This document shows positions 11,080-24,049 of a DNA stretch of 64,000 nt, piece after piece. The notes under the pieces are model-generated. The model had not been told where the DNA came from, did not search any database, and was given only the letters and a program-made list of their open reading frames with translations. Every line of letters begins with the position of its first letter. The first letter of the stretch is position 1. Source of the stretch: Adiantum capillus-veneris (lineage: Eukaryota > Streptophyta > Polypodiopsida > Polypodiales > Pteridaceae); assembly GCA_014529385.2 (NCBI GenBank), contig CM043956.1, forward strand, positions 60,583,120 to 60,647,119, in the 5' to 3' direction. A program made the translations under genes and the position numbers.

Positions 11080-14000
11080 TCAATTTAAATCATGGGCTGG
11101 TTCTCCAAAAAGATCCGATACACAAAATTCTGAATTGCCATATGAATCACTTGGACACGCTTTGCCTATCTCTTCTTCATTAACATGCCCATATCTTGCC
11201 TCGTACCATGCCAACTTTCTTTCTAGCTCTGCTATATGAGCACGTAGCATGGCTGGGGTCTCTTCTTGACTTGCCAAATCCACGCCTTGGGTTGCAAGCT
11301 ACTCAATGCGGTTTCTTTGGGAAAATATGTGTAAGCTCTCTTGTGAGGAGGATCTTCTTGATTGGCTTCCCATGCATGAATCTTCTCGGCTGGGCGTCCT
11401 TTGCCAACGCCTCCTGTAGTGAGACGATCGTTCCAATCTACTTTGAGCCGCAATACATAATAACAATAGCATTGTTGCACAAAGTAAATTGCCACTTGAT
11501 TATTATTTGGTGGTGATGTATACACTTGGATAAATCTTGAAAGGATATCTCTTGTGAGGACAGTGTGTTGCAAATCTGAAACCTTCAAGGGAGCGGAAGC
11601 CTTAGCATTTTCTCGACTCGAAACAATGTATTGCGTACAAAGTGATTCGAGCATAACTGTCTGCATTGCCTATAATTCAGTGGCTCCCCTTGAAGTTTCG
11701 ATTCGTCTTCTTGGGACACAGCCAAAGCACTGAGATCTCCTTGAGCTACCCAAATCTCTTCCTCTTTGTAAATTTGTTGAGCCAATGCATGATTAAGCAA
11801 AGGATCATTAGGCTGCTATGCATTCTGGTCGGGAGCAACATCTTCCATACCTGAAATGCAAAATAATAAACTTTAATGAGACAGATCTTAGCACTTAGAA
11901 AAGAGAGATGATTTAGAGGATTTCAGCGATCCAACTTGAAATACTTTAAAACCTTAACTTGAAGAACTTTAAAGACGTAACTGAAAATACGATTAACACT
12001 AGGTTGATAACCTAACAGGACATAAAAGTGTCCTTTCAGGGTTTTGAAAAAAACCTCCAAAACCATAGTAGATCCACTCATTTTGTAAAATCCTTTCATG
12101 AGGTTATAGTTCAAGGCCTACTACACATGGAAAAAATAAGAAACTTGTAAAATTTCTCATCTTTTGGTCACACCAAGCCTCCAAAGTTGATGGACCAGTA
12201 CATTTTCATCAAAACAGTCATTTCTTACGTTTTGTTGCGTAAAAATAAGATTAGGGATTTTTGTAGGACTTGAGATAAATTCCCTAGTTAAATTCAATGG
12301 GTTGGTGATCAGAACATATGATTGCTTCTCACTCACTATTTTTTGTTTTGCCAAAAGAAATAGGTACAAAAAAGTTGAATTTTTACCATTCTGCAAACCT
12401 ATCATCAAAGTTTCTATAGCCACGCTCAATACAAATAATATATGCATGTTTTCTTAGTTTCCTATTGTCCTTTAGGTTCATAAGGAGCCATGGAGCATGT
12501 CAAAAGAATAATACATCTCTTACCAAGAGGAATCTTGGGGACAAAGATGAAGTACTAAATACAGCAAACATGAAAAAACTAGGTTCAACATTATGAGTTG
12601 TAGAATCCCATAGAAACTATTCAATATCTAGCCAAATTTGATCCTTATGACTAGATATGGTTACTACCTACAAAATGCATGTAGTTGTCACAAGAAACTA
12701 ACAATATTGAAAAAGCTACACTTGATATACTAGAATGTTTCGTTTTCTTCTATAATTGAAAAAATCAACCATCGTTGTCTACTATGCAAAATAGGGTATT
12801 AGGTGCCCCAAAACTCAAGGAATATTAGCTTTATGTTACAATATGCGACATAGAAAATCAAAACTGCATTTGGATATCATGAAAGCCACCAAAAAAATCA
12901 TAGAAGAGCTAAAATTGGCTAAAAAACAGGATCTGACAATTTTTGTAATTTGGTCATAACTTACAACTTTAACATTTATTTCTCCCTAGAAGCATCAAGA
13001 CATGTTGAGGACTACTAAAGATAGTTCTCCAGCATTATAGACCTCACAAACATGAATTCTAGAGTGGTGTAGTTGCAAAAAGTTGAAAAAAGCCAAAAAC
13101 AGGACCCGTTTTTTCACACAGTTTAGGTTGTGAAATGTTGTGCAAGGACAAGGTTAAAAATGGAATTGATATTCCAAAAAATGAGTTTTTTTCAGCTCAT
13201 GAGACAAATTTCTAGACAGATAGAACCTCAAAATCCATTTTGAAACTCTTGACATAATTCAAGGAAAATGGTCACTTAGCAGGACATAAAAGTGTCCCAT
13301 TACCAACCTAGTGTTAAAGATGTAGTTTGAAATATCACCACACATTGCACACCATTAATGACAAAAAAGTTTGTTACTGGTGTAATCACCAACAGGCCAG
13401 ATTTGATTACAACATGATAGCCAACATTATGGGCTCCATGCAAACAAAGGCTTAAATCCCATATTTTAGGTCCATCTAAGGAACATTGGCAAGACGTTTG
13501 TTTACATTTGCAAAAATTTGCGCTTGAGAACCTTGAAGGGCTCTGGAATACACGCAACCAAGCATCTAAGAATATATGAGAAACTATATATTTTAGATGC
13601 TTTGGTGAAAGGAGGAGGATTGGTGCTGATATTTTCAGGGAGAGTCCATGGGTAATCTCGCTCAAATTGAGCTCTAGTTTAAAGGGGTGAGATTTGGTAG
13701 CTTGGGAAATGTTGCCAAAGTGTTTGGTGGTGTACTTTGTCCCTAGTCCGCAATGCTAGTATACACTCCTCTCTCGCCAAAATGTAGTAGAATATTTCTA
13801 GTGTGTAGATCGTTGTGAATGAAGTCGTGACTATGCACGAATTTTATCGTCTACAGAAGAGCGTTGCAGATCGGCAAAATGTTGTCTATGAACTGTTGTA
13901 CAATTCCAGATGTGTGTTGAAACTCTCTGATTGCAGGCTTGCTTCCATCATGATGACATGCCTGAATCCACTACTCAAGGTGATCTCCATTCCAAAGTTT

Positions 14001-14230
14001 GAAGATCAATGTAGGCCTTTTGCTATAACGAGCAAGAGCATGGGGCAATATCATGCCACAATGCTGAATAGTTGTAGCAGTTGCCTCCTCTTGCACAATT
14101 TGTAATGTCGGCTTGCTTCTTATATGGTCCTTGTAGATCTTTGCCACATAGACAGGATCTTTGAAGAGAGGATGGGCCATTGAAACTTGCTTCACATTTG
14201 CAAAACATCCCTCACCTAATTGGAGTGCTT
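11080..14230 (-). pseudogene. Kinase-like pseudogene, copy B, split by a transposon
   Basis: The inverted relative of the copy at 4361-6650. Reading the minus strand from 14230: QLGEGCFANVKQVSMAHPLF (glycine loop), DPVYVAKIYKDHIRSK, TLIFKLWNGDHLE, then HSHDFIHNDLHTRNILLHF, which fits the kinase catalytic-loop pattern HxDLxxxN, and a D-stop-G triplet where copy A has DWE. YPWTLPENISTNPPPF follows near 13620. After an inserted CACTA-like element (11997-13313) the gene resumes with LAQQIYKEEEIWVAQGDLSA near 11770 and a tail with AELERKLAWYEARYG near 11210. TAG codons occur after GDHLE and NALL. Kinase relationship is from motifs only. Confidence 0.6.
11997..13313. mobile_element. CACTA-like non-autonomous DNA transposon
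   Basis: The left end reads CACTAGGTTGATAA and the reverse complement of the right end reads CACTAGGTTGGTAA, a terminal inverted repeat with one mismatch over 14 bases. Both ends also carry the same subterminal hairpin block GGACATAAAAGTGTCC within 35 bases. TTAA flanks the element on each side (11993-11996 and 13314-13317). CACTA termini are typical of En/Spm elements, whose duplications are normally 3 bp; the flanking TTAA leaves the class open. The 1.3-kb AT-rich interior has no transposase. It splits kinase-like copy B. Confidence 0.65.
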
Positions 14231-14282
14231 TCTAGTTATCATCAGGCTAGGACTAAACTAGAAGATGTTGCGAAGACAAAAT

Positions 14283-16100
14283 TTAGGACCGATTTTGGCA
14301 TTTTGAGTTCTTAATTGTGCCATTTGGGCTAACCAATGCGCCAACAACATTTATGATGTTGATGGACAACATTTTACATCCATGCTTAGGAAAGTTTGTA
14401 GCAATTTTCCTAGTTGATATACTAGCTATAGTAAGTCTCAGAAGGAACATGTAGAGCATTTGCATCTAGTGTTCGAGTTATTGAGAAAACATAAACTATT
14501 TGTGAAGGAATAAAATGGAATTTCTTTGAGACCAAGGTTTATTATCTAGCCCACATTATATGCGTAGAGGGAACTTGGATGGAACCTAAGAAAGTGAAAG
14601 TTATTTTCAGGAGGCCAACACCAAAAAATATTGAAGAATTGAAGATTTTTCTTGATATGTCAGGGTTCTATCGACAATACATAAATGACTATGTAAAGAT
14701 TGCAGTCTCATTGATAGACCAGTTGAGGTCAAAAAGTAAGAGTATAAGTTGGGGTGAAGCCCAACAGAAAATCTTTGAAAATCTAAAGCAACTATAGCAA
14801 TTGCACCTTATATTGACTACAGTGGACCTGAATGAGCTGTTTGTCTTGGAGACATACACAAGTAATGAGGCCGTTGGAGCTGTGCTTATGCAAAGGGGAC
14901 GCTTGATTGCATTTAAAAGCAAAAAGGTAGATCGTGCCCAACATAACTACTCGACCTATGAGTGAGAGTTACTAACTATAGTATATATACTTAAAAAGTG
15001 GGAGTCACTGTTTATATGGTGCCACTTTCGAGGTCTTGAAGAACCATGAAAGTCTCAAATGACTTTTAAGTCAGAATGAATTGAAGGGGAGAAAAAGCTC
15101 GATAGGAAGAGATCCTATAGGAGTTTGACCTTATGTGTTGCCAGAGCGTAGTGGCGGATGCACTTAGTCGCATGCTAAAAATTAATGAATTAAGCTTCAC
15201 AATCTTCAAGAATGAATTCTTTGAGTCACTTTGTGGCTTATGTGAGCATGATCCATCTTTTGTAAAGGTCTATCACGGTGTATGCGATCGCACCGCTTCA
15301 CAAAAGCGACCACCTTCCTTGTTGATATGTAGTGCTAGTCCGGAGAGACAAGCCATATGTGTGACAAGTAGGGAAGCAAGATTTAGTACGACGAGACTAA
15401 CCGAGACTTTCAAGTATAATTAACTTGGTGGGAATGGACAGGTTAATTGAAATGGAAAATTTTATTGCCATGACGAAAACGGTTAGAACACTAGAGTTGG
15501 AAAAAATCTTTATTGAATATATCTACAAACTATATGGCCTGCCTACAAATATAGTATCAAATAGAGATAGGAAGTTCAATAGTCATTTTCGGAGGGAACT
15601 ATTCAAAAATTTGGATACTACTCCGACCATGAGTACAATAGATCATACGTAGTCTGATGATCAAATCAAAAGGGTTAACCAAATCCTACAGGATATTTTG
15701 TGTTGTTATGTAAGTAACGACCTGTCTAATTGGGAAGAATACTTACCCATTTAAATTTATTGAAAAGATTGGGGATGTAGCATATAAACTTGATGGGAGA
15801 GTTCTCAAGTTCAGCCTGTCTTCCATGTAAGTAAAGTGAAGAAATTAGTTCATGGATTGGAGAACATATTTTCTCCAGATATTTTGGTTTACTTGATAGA
15901 ACCACCAAAGATATTGCATGAACTAAAAAGGATTTAAGGATATCGGTATAGACAAACCCATCATAAGGTACCAATTAAGTGGACAGACTTAGACGAGGAC
16001 GTGGAAACTTGGGAATGTAGTAGTGTGGCTGCTAAGAGATTTCCCCATGGCCTTTCGATCGTAGAGTCAGAAAGGCGGGGTTCAGGGGGAGACTGCCGAC
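14283..16100 (+). pseudogene. Gypsy-type pol remnant (RT, RNase H, integrase, C-terminus)
   Basis: A decayed Ty3/Gypsy polyprotein in order on the plus strand. 14580-14800 encodes the end of reverse transcriptase (RPTPKNIEELKIFLDMSGFYRQYI); 14800-15000 the RNase H start (NELFVLETYTSNEAVGAVLMQ, RAQHNYSTYE); 15133-15180 has VVADALSRML, the usual ADALSR at the end of RNase H; 15440-15650 matches the integrase core (YKLYGLPTNIVSNRDRKF); 15800-16040 resembles the C-terminal chromodomain-like region (PVFHVSKVKKL, IKWTDLDEDVETWE). Many stops and frameshifts show it is dead. The frame runs into a purine-rich tract and LTR at about 16090. Confidence 0.85.
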
Positions 16101-16300
16101 TGTAGTGTCAAGGTGGCCGAACCAATGTGAAAGGCAAACCACACTTATATAAGGGTGTGAGGATGAGATGTAACCTCATTGTCTCAAAGGCTGGTGTTTG
16201 GTGAGCTTGGCGACCTAACCCCCTTGTGGTCGATTACAAGATTGTAACAATCTCTTCTATAGGGTTTGGCTAACTCCCAATCTTCTTCGTGGTTTCGTTG
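16075..16300 (+). repeat. Polypurine tract and partial 3' LTR of the Gypsy remnant
   Basis: AGGCGGGGTTCAGGGGGAGA precedes TG-containing sequence at about 16093-16101. A TATA box TTATATAAGG sits at about 16145-16154. The right boundary is not defined. Confidence 0.5.
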
Positions 16301-17370
16301 GGTTTTGGCCCTTATGGATTTTTGTGGAGGTTCTCATCCGGTTTGGTTAGCCTTGAAGATACCCTTTGAATTGTTTGTGGTATGGGAGTGGTGTCCTTAT
16401 GTCCTCCCCTGATAATGTCTTTGCTTGAATCTCTCTCGTGGTGGTCTACATTGGATTTTCCTCTCATGGTGCCTGTCTCAGTTTCCATAGTCTCAATTGA
16501 ATTCAAATCATCTTCAGGGTTGTTCATACACATGGGGTCATCATTGGTCCCTATGTTAGTCTTTTCTAATGTCTCTATCATCACTGAATTTTTATGTGAT
16601 CTTGGTCACTTGTACCGCCTTGCTTCTAGGCTCTCTCTCATGTATGCTATGCATATTCTTCGCAATAGATCGACTTGTAGTTTGAGCAAAAGCTGCCAAA
16701 TCACCTAAATGAACATGTGTAGCGGGTATATGCGCTCCCAAAACTACACGTGGAATGGGGGTGGTGTTGTGGCACCTGGTGGTCCAAAGTTCACAGGTGT
16801 GGCCCTAGGCATAGTAGATGCGAGATATGACGTCTAATGTAAACTGGCATGGCTCCACTTGAATAAGAGTTTGGATAATGTGATGGTGGAGCATAATCCA
16901 TTAAGATAATTGGGGGTGTAGGAGCTACATGAGCATGAGTGGCAACAAATACATATAATTGATGCACACTTGTAGATACTGTTGTAGGTAGTTCACTGAA
17001 TTGTATTGAACTGAAGGCTGAGAACTAAATTGTATTGTAATCTCAAAAATGAACTAAACTGAAGACAGAATAATGAACCAAAATACACAATGCACACTAA
17101 GTTGTACAGTGAACATATCTAAACTCCCATGCATAACAGATCTGAGATAAGCTATGCGATAAGCTATGCAGAAAAGCACCTCAAGCGGGCAATACAAGTC
17201 ACCATTGGAGCTTGGCTCAAAGTAGCTCCCTGACAACAATGTCAAAATGTCAATTGTAGGGGTCTTGCCGTGCGCTGTGTGCAAGCCACAAGACTGCAAG
17301 CACACAATCCTATTGCAGAAAAGCTCAACAAGTGTGGATAGTGTGTCACTCACCTCCCTATTCCCTCTTC
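16300..17370. other. Unassigned stretch; possible Copia linker on the minus strand
   Basis: The minus strand at 16312-16584 encodes an acidic, hydrophilic 90-residue stretch with RVSSRLTKPDENLHK near its end, like the linker before reverse transcriptase in Copia polyproteins. It is too short to be sure. Nothing else is recognisable. Confidence 0.3.
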
Positions 17371-17376
17371 GATGGT

Positions 17377-17485
<109 letters not shown>

Positions 17486-17522
17486 GACACTCGGACAACA
17501 GGAGGACGGGAATACGAATAGC

Positions 17523-17523
17523 C

Positions 17524-17564
<41 letters not shown>
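17523..17564. repeat. Compound (CT)n(CA)n microsatellite
   Basis: CT repeat to about 17538 followed directly by a CA repeat to 17564. Confidence 0.95.
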
Positions 17565-17569
<5 letters not shown>

Positions 17570-17606
17570 TTAGACACTCAGGTAGCAAAAAGTTTGGCAT
17601 GCACGT

Positions 17607-19109
17607 TTGTTTAATGCTCTTGAGACTGTCTCTAACAAGAATACTATCACGTGTGCCAAAAATACCTCTTATTTAACTAAGGGAGTTGAAAAGTTTGTGC
17701 TTGTTACTACAAGTGGTAGCTATTTCACACTTTTGGATGCTTTGTATGAACTTGGGATAAAGAAGAACCCTGCATCTATCTACACTTGCAAAACTTGGTC
17801 TTGTAGTCAAGTTTGTGGATGACATATGTACTCTAAATTATCATAGTTCTAGTGATAGTATTGTAGCATCTTGGGATTCATTTTATGGAATGTATAAGCT
17901 CAATGATTACAAGAAATCTACAAAATATTCAAAATGTGTAGATTTTAATTCGAAGACTATTTCACATGAAAAAGTTTGGCATGCACATTTTGGCCTGAAA
18001 TTTTACAATTTTCCACGCCTTCAAAATTTGGATATGGTTTATTTCATTACCCTCTCTCAAGGCATCATTGAAACATGTATGTGAAGGCTATATTTTGGGA
18101 AAAATGTAGCATTCCAAGTTTCCTAAGTATGGTTCTATGCAAGCTACTCGCAAATTGCAGCTTGTCCACATTGATGTTTGGGGTCTGATCATATTCCATG
18201 TTTTGGGAAGCATTTGTACTATGTGACTGATGATCTCCAAGCGTGCATGGGTGTATCCACTTAAGGCAAAGTCTGAAACGTTTTGTGCTTCACGGATTTT
18301 TTCTTTATGGCCAAAATTGTATCTAATTGTATTGTGTACACCCTTCGTTTCAATCAAGGGGTTAGCATATGTTTAAGGGATTCACTACATTTTTGGCGAG
18401 CCATGGGATAATACACCAATGTACAATGCCACATACCCCTCAATAAAATGGTGTGCTAAAAGGAAAAACATGTCACTTATGGAGATGACACATTATAAGG
18501 TGAAGATCCAAGCTTTATCACATGCATTTTGGCTTGAGGTTGTCATATGTGTTGCGTATGTATTAAACAGGTGTCTTGCATTTTAGTCTATCACTCCATA
18601 TGAAGCTTGGCGCGGCAATAAGCTATCCATTGGTCACCTCTAATGCAAATTTACATGATGTAATTAATGAGGATACGACCAAAAATGAGTAGGCTATAGG
18701 TATGCTAAGATGGCTGGTGCAAACCTTATGTGATTGTAAATTGGGTGCACCTTTGTCTAATCGTACTCATTCAGGTTCTCAGCATGTCTCTTATACACCA
18801 GATTGTTATGTTTTGGGCGTGTCTACTCTATATGATGAGGAAGAACCTTTGTCATTTGTTGAAGCATAAAATTCAAATTCAAAAAATTGGTTGGTTGTAA
18901 TGCAATCTAAGTATAATGATATTGTTGGTCTTTGTGCAAATTGTCTTTTGGCAAAAAGGCCATTGGTACTAAGTGGGTTATCAAGTTGTTATGTATCCTT
19001 GATGGTAGTGTCGAGAGCTATAAGGCTACACCTGTGGCAAAAGGCTATGCTCAAGAGAAGGGCATTGATTTTGATGAGACTTTTGCTTTTGACTTTACTT
19101 GGGTGTTGG

Positions 19110-19111
<2 letters not shown>
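17607..19111 (+). pseudogene. Copia-type retrotransposon remnant
   Basis: Pieces of a Ty1/Copia polyprotein in order. 17815-18080 contains a GAG-pre-integrase-like block (EKVWHAHFGLKFYNFPRLQNLDMV). 18110-18600 shows integrase fragments (RKLQLVHIDVWG, ALSHAFWLEVVICVAYVLNR). 18945-19100 shows the start of the reverse transcriptase (KAIGTKWVIKLLCILDGSVE, KGYAQEKGIDFDETFA). Stops and frameshifts are frequent. The RT stops within about 10 codons of this motif at a (CT)n array, so the catalytic palm and RNase H are absent. Confidence 0.8.

Positions 19112-19188
<77 letters not shown>
19112..19188. repeat. (CT)n microsatellite truncating Copia RT
   Basis: About 38 CT units starting right after the RT N-terminal sequence of the Copia remnant. 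The junction looks like a truncation or insertion point. Confidence 0.97.
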
Positions 19189-19189
<1 letters not shown>

Positions 19190-19191
<2 letters not shown>

Positions 19192-20226
19192 TGTCTTTAT
19201 TCATGGCAGTGCTTCATGCGCACAACCAATTGTAAATATTAGATAGTCTTCAAACGTGGGCTAGAAAACTACACAATTGTCTATAGTTTTTGTCAAGAAA
19301 CCGGTGCCCACTAGTTATTTCATTGTGCATGTTGAATATACACTAGTCCAACCTGTCCTCTAAACAAATTGCAATACCATCTTGAGGCATAGAGTGAGGG
19401 TTGCCATCTTCTTGTCCCCTTCCTTACATGAATAATAAATCTGATAATCACACACGTCTCAAGCAAATTAAAACAACTATGGCATGTTTTGTGCCTTTAA
19501 GATTTCCCTCTTTGCATTGATAGTACTTGCCAGCCTCTAGCCATCTTGTAGGACTAGTTTTGCAAATCACATCATGCATCAATGACCCTCTGTAAAGTGG
19601 ACGTTACATGAATCAAATCTATTAATTCTAATTCGAAAGAAAGCCAAAGTCATTGTTTTTTTCCAATTGTTGTTATCTAAAATAAAAATTACCTCTACAA
19701 CACGTAAAATACAAAACCCATTGCAACTCTCTAGACCACATGCTCCCAATACTGGCCACCCACCCTCCGACATCACTTTCCCTTTCCCTACATCACAAAA
19801 TATGTAGGCTTGCTTGCAAATGACATCAAAAACTCAATATGAATGGCTACTTTGTCATCTCATATTGTAAATAGATCCCTGTAGGGCCATCGCAGATTGT
19901 GCCCATTATCAACCTCAAACCTTTGTTATGAGGGGACCGAGACACTAGCTATAATATTAGCAAACTTCTCATCTTATGAGCTCGCTATCCCCATATTAAT
20001 CAAACCCTCGCCTGCAATCTATAGGCAGTACTCAAGGGTTATTGAAGGATGGTATCAATCGAAAAGGAGTGGATGCAAGAGGAAACTGGTCTTAGGGCAA
20101 GGGAAGGAACATATAGGCAAAACAACAGCACGAAAGGCCGTATAAATAGGGTATTGAGAGCCAACATCTGAGGTTGCAATTTATAGCATGGGTAGCACAA
20201 AAGATGGGAATTTGCACATAACAAAC

Positions 20227-20230
<4 letters not shown>
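19190..20230. other. No gene recognised
   Basis: About 1 kb with only short ORFs and no conserved domain, RNA gene or paired repeat that I could identify. Confidence 0.4.

Positions 20231-20304
<74 letters not shown>
20231..20304. repeat. (GA)n microsatellite
   Basis: About 37 GA units. ORFs of alternating Glu-Arg or Leu-Ser here are artefacts. Confidence 0.97.
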
Positions 20305-20307
<3 letters not shown>

Positions 20308-20648
20308 CTGCCCTACCTTACCATCACTTGTCATTGCTCGATGGCCATCCTCCTCCACCATCTTCACAAAACTTAGCGGCCTTGACCTCTCACTCTTGCA
20401 GTGATGTTTGTGTAAGTTATCTCCGAAACTGCATAAACTCTCAAGAAACTGGGAATTGTCCAGTGCTCACCACGTGGCAGTTCCTTCGATCCTAGATATC
20501 TCTCGACTATATACTAAGGTAATAATGATAATGATATTGATTGATGCCGGGTATCGAACCAGCCTCCAGGTGTGGTGCCGAAGATACTTCAAGCTCAGGT
20601 CGCGGGCGATGATTGCAGTGTGCGCCTCTCCTGCGTGACGGTCTTCCA

Positions 20649-20660
20649 TGGTACCAGAGC
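20649..20660 (+). other. Possible tRNA-iMet primer-binding site
   Basis: TGGTACCAGAGC differs by one base from TGGTATCAGAGC, the common plant retrotransposon primer-binding site complementary to initiator methionine tRNA. The preceding sequence could be the end of an LTR, but no LTR partner is visible. Confidence 0.4.
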
Positions 20661-22520
20661 AAGGCTCGGCGCAGCACTCTGCTTAGCGCCTTCTACACAG
20701 TATTTGTAGCCCTCATCTCTGCGATAGGGTGATTGTTTTCAGCCGCTAGCGCTTGAATGAAAGAGTTTACAGGTTGATTGTTTCAGCCCTCTACTTGGAG
20801 CGCTACTTCTCGGCCATCTGCAAGCTCGAGTGACCCAATTTAGAAGGTATTTCTTTGCTGTTCTTTACTGCTGCACCAGAAACACAAGTCGAACATCAGT
20901 CCCCTGCTTTCCATCTCCTTTATGCTGGCACCCTTTGAGAGGAGTTTAAAGGATTGTGTTTGATTCTCCACTATTTATTAACACTCAGCCCTGGGGCGTT
21001 TCACTTTTGTGGAGCCCTTTACTGCTTACGCTCTTCCAAGTTCCCACTCTCTCTCTTCCCATGATGTCTCCACACAGCTACCAACTTGGTCGTCGTTTAT
21101 GCAACTCATATTGGAGAGTGCAGGAGTATTGACAGTGAGCCACTCATTGCTCATGACATATCTTCTACTGGCACCAAATGGTACATTCTCTATGGACATC
21201 GCTATACACAGTGGACAACCAATGCGACAGGAGTGGGTTTGCTTTTGATCCCTTAGAGAGAGAAATGAAGGACGACCACAAAATGCAGGCAAAGATAGAG
21301 AAGAGAGAATTTGTGATGGTGGTGTGACAGGTGGGAGACCTAAGATGGAAATGCTGACAAGCTTCTGTAAAGACACCCATGATGATGTGATACAAGTGGC
21401 TAGGGCTGTAATGTGCGGTGTGACCTGCTCTCTTCTATATCCTACGACCCGTAATGAATGTGGGGCTGGGACCATTAGCCATGATTGGCCCAGAAAACTC
21501 TTGTAGAGATACTAGGATGGATGGAAAAGAATACACCAGCACCAGCCACCCATCGGTAAAAGACATGGTCCTAAGTGGCTGGAAATGAGAGAACGATCTC
21601 ACACACCACTGGGCCCAGCCATACAACAGCCATCGATGTCTAATGAACTTGTGGGAGATGTAAGAGAGGAGTTCTAATTTTATCTAGATGTTCTTTTCAT
21701 TCGTGATCTTCTTTTGAAGTTCGTCCATTAGTCTCACTATTGGTGTGCTTCATCTGTGGAAATTTGTGCTGGTGACTCATAAGCCTCTCAGGTTTTAGAC
21801 TCTGGTAAGCCATTCCATTTGTGGAAAATCCCATTGGGTCACTATCACCAGCTTTAGAGTCCCTTTTGGTTTTGTTCATTGGAGGTGAGTTTGCTCGACA
21901 CCATGGATATTGATAAGGTATCCATCAAGATGAGACTCTTAGTAGATAGGCTTAGCTTCATTCACAATTCTGTGGCCACATTAGAGGCATGTTGTTTTAT
22001 ATGCAAAGTGGTGGGAGATTTCAGAGCTCCAAAGCCAAAATCTGGTATAATCCTACATATAGTGATCCAAGGACCACAACAACCCAAATACTCATAGAAG
22101 CCTTAAATCAACATGGGGAACCAACGACCTCACATGAGGGTTTACCATCACCTAATATACATGCTCACCAAGTTTTGTGAAGTTGGGACGCCAAAATCTT
22201 CACGTATTACAAAGCTTGCAAATTTCAGAGTCTGCAGACCTGCTTGCTGCCTTTTTTGTGTCACTTGTTCCAAGGATTTCCATGATCCATCCCATCCATA
22301 CCTTTTGGAGGAGGTCATGCACATTTCAAACTCTCTCTCACCTCAGCTACCATAGCTTACACACCTACTACATCTACCCCCTACACTATCATCCACTTTA
22401 CACATGACTTAGCCAATATATATTCAGCCAAGATACATGTGGGCTTTTGTAGGCTTCATGCATCCACACCCCTATCTACACTTAGCTCCCAGATTTCACA
22501 TGTAATACACACATCACTAG
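20661..22520. other. Unassigned accessory stretch
   Basis: Short ORFs on both strands, the longest 149 residues on the minus strand at 21026-21475, without a recognised domain. It follows a possible primer-binding site and may be decayed retrotransposon interior. Confidence 0.35.
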
Positions 22521-22527
22521 ACTCCTG

Positions 22528-22813
22528 TCAAGCTTGATACCAATTAATGGCATCACCTACTACATATATGGCAGCCGTCAAAACTTTTATGTTACTTGTT
22601 TTCTTGGTAGTCGGAAAGTAAGCATTAAATTGATGCAACCAAGAGTGAATCACAGATACATTTATCTTACCATCATACTTACTAAACGTCAACTTCTCAG
22701 TGACTTCGTAGCCTCTACCTGTGCTACATGATGACTCGCTTGCCTCCTTTGAGTGAGTACCTGTAGGATCAACTTCTTCATGTGTTGGTCCCTCTGCGCC
22801 TCCCATTTCAACT
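22528..22813 (-). pseudogene. gag fragment of LTR element A (C-terminal side)
   Basis: The minus strand encodes EVTEKLTFSKYDGKINVSVI then HSWLHQFNAYFPTTKKTSN and AAIYVVGDAINWYQA, matching the gag of the better-preserved element at 31158-33240 (VTEKLTFSKYDDKM, HSWLHQFNAYFATTKKTRN). It is the other half of the gag at 26246-26712; the two halves were separated by the plus-strand element at 22819-26240. The remaining gag, protease and pol of element A are missing to the left. Confidence 0.8.
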
Positions 22814-23864
22814 CCATATGTCACGATTGTGGCTATGTTACAATATTACATCTACTCCTAGTTGCAGATACGCAAAGTGCCATGCAAAGGAGGACCCCTA
22901 CGCTTGGATGGTCACGACCCTTCGCTCAAGAGACATCCCATACTCCTTCGATGATTGGTCACACCCCTTTGCTCTATGGTTGCGACTCTTCGTCCAATGG
23001 TTGTAGCTCTTTGCCGAAAGGATGTGTCTTTACGACCAAAGTCATGTCTCTTCACCATGAGACGTGTCTTTTCATTTGTGTCTCTTCGTCTCCTATGTAA
23101 GGAGCCTATTGTACTGAGTTTTGAAGCATTCATTCAATTAATCAAACACACATTCAGTCTATTGAGTCTCAATTTGATCTTAAGTATAAAGTTTTAAGCT
23201 TAAGTATAATTAGCACCACTAATTATAGGATTAGCAAGCCACAACGCTTTATTCAACTTCAAGGTTCTATATCCAAGATCGACAATCTCAAAGCAGATCG
23301 TCTTCAAATGCTCCACTTGATCGTGATAAAAGACGTGATTTTTCTGAAGATCAACGTTTCAATTATCGGCAGGGCTCTTCGTCAAATGATTTTTAGACTT
23401 TAAAAAAGGATGGATTATGCAGAATTTGTGGTGGTGGCCATAGATATCAATGTCAAAATAAACCAAATGTGTCTAATTTGAAAAGAAATTCCAATGCAGA
23501 AACATCATCGAATTCTGAATAACAAGCTTCTGCTAAAGATAAAGGAAAATCTATGGTCAATACAATTCATGTCTGAGCAGATACAACTATTCTTATGAAG
23601 CATGCTCAGTGTGGTTCTTCAGTTTTGGAGCCTCTCTCAAAGCAAGTTTTGAGCCTTCTTGGAACTCCCAATGGTCGCTCCATCAATGTTTTGGTGGACA
23701 GCGGATGCTCGAATAATTTTGTCAGCACTCAGATAGTTCGATAGCATGGCTTGCCAACTCAGAAGACATCTCACTTATATGATGTGGAATTAGCAAATGG
23801 ATTAATTTTAACTTGTGATGAGTATGTCCATACGATCCTAAGAAATTCATTTCGTTACACGAAT

Positions 23865-24017
23865 CTCAGCAGATGCGATCTCTGACATTAGCGGCGGAAG
23901 GAGCACAACATTGAGCAGCAGGAGGAGCACGGATGTCGCAGCTGCATTGGAGCAAGCAGGCACTGAGGGAGCACTGTCTGCGTCTACAGAGGGAAGCCAC
24001 GCCGCCATGCAGCTGGA

Positions 24018-24049
<32 letters not shown>

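Noticed and set aside
20540-20620. tRNA gene on the minus strand
   Set aside because: GGTTCGATACCCGGC resembles a T-arm, but I could not find a matching acceptor stem, D-arm or anticodon arm; at most a tRNA-derived scrap.
21026-21475. 149-residue minus-strand ORF
   Set aside because: No recognisable domain and overlapping ORFs on the other strand; not enough to call a gene.
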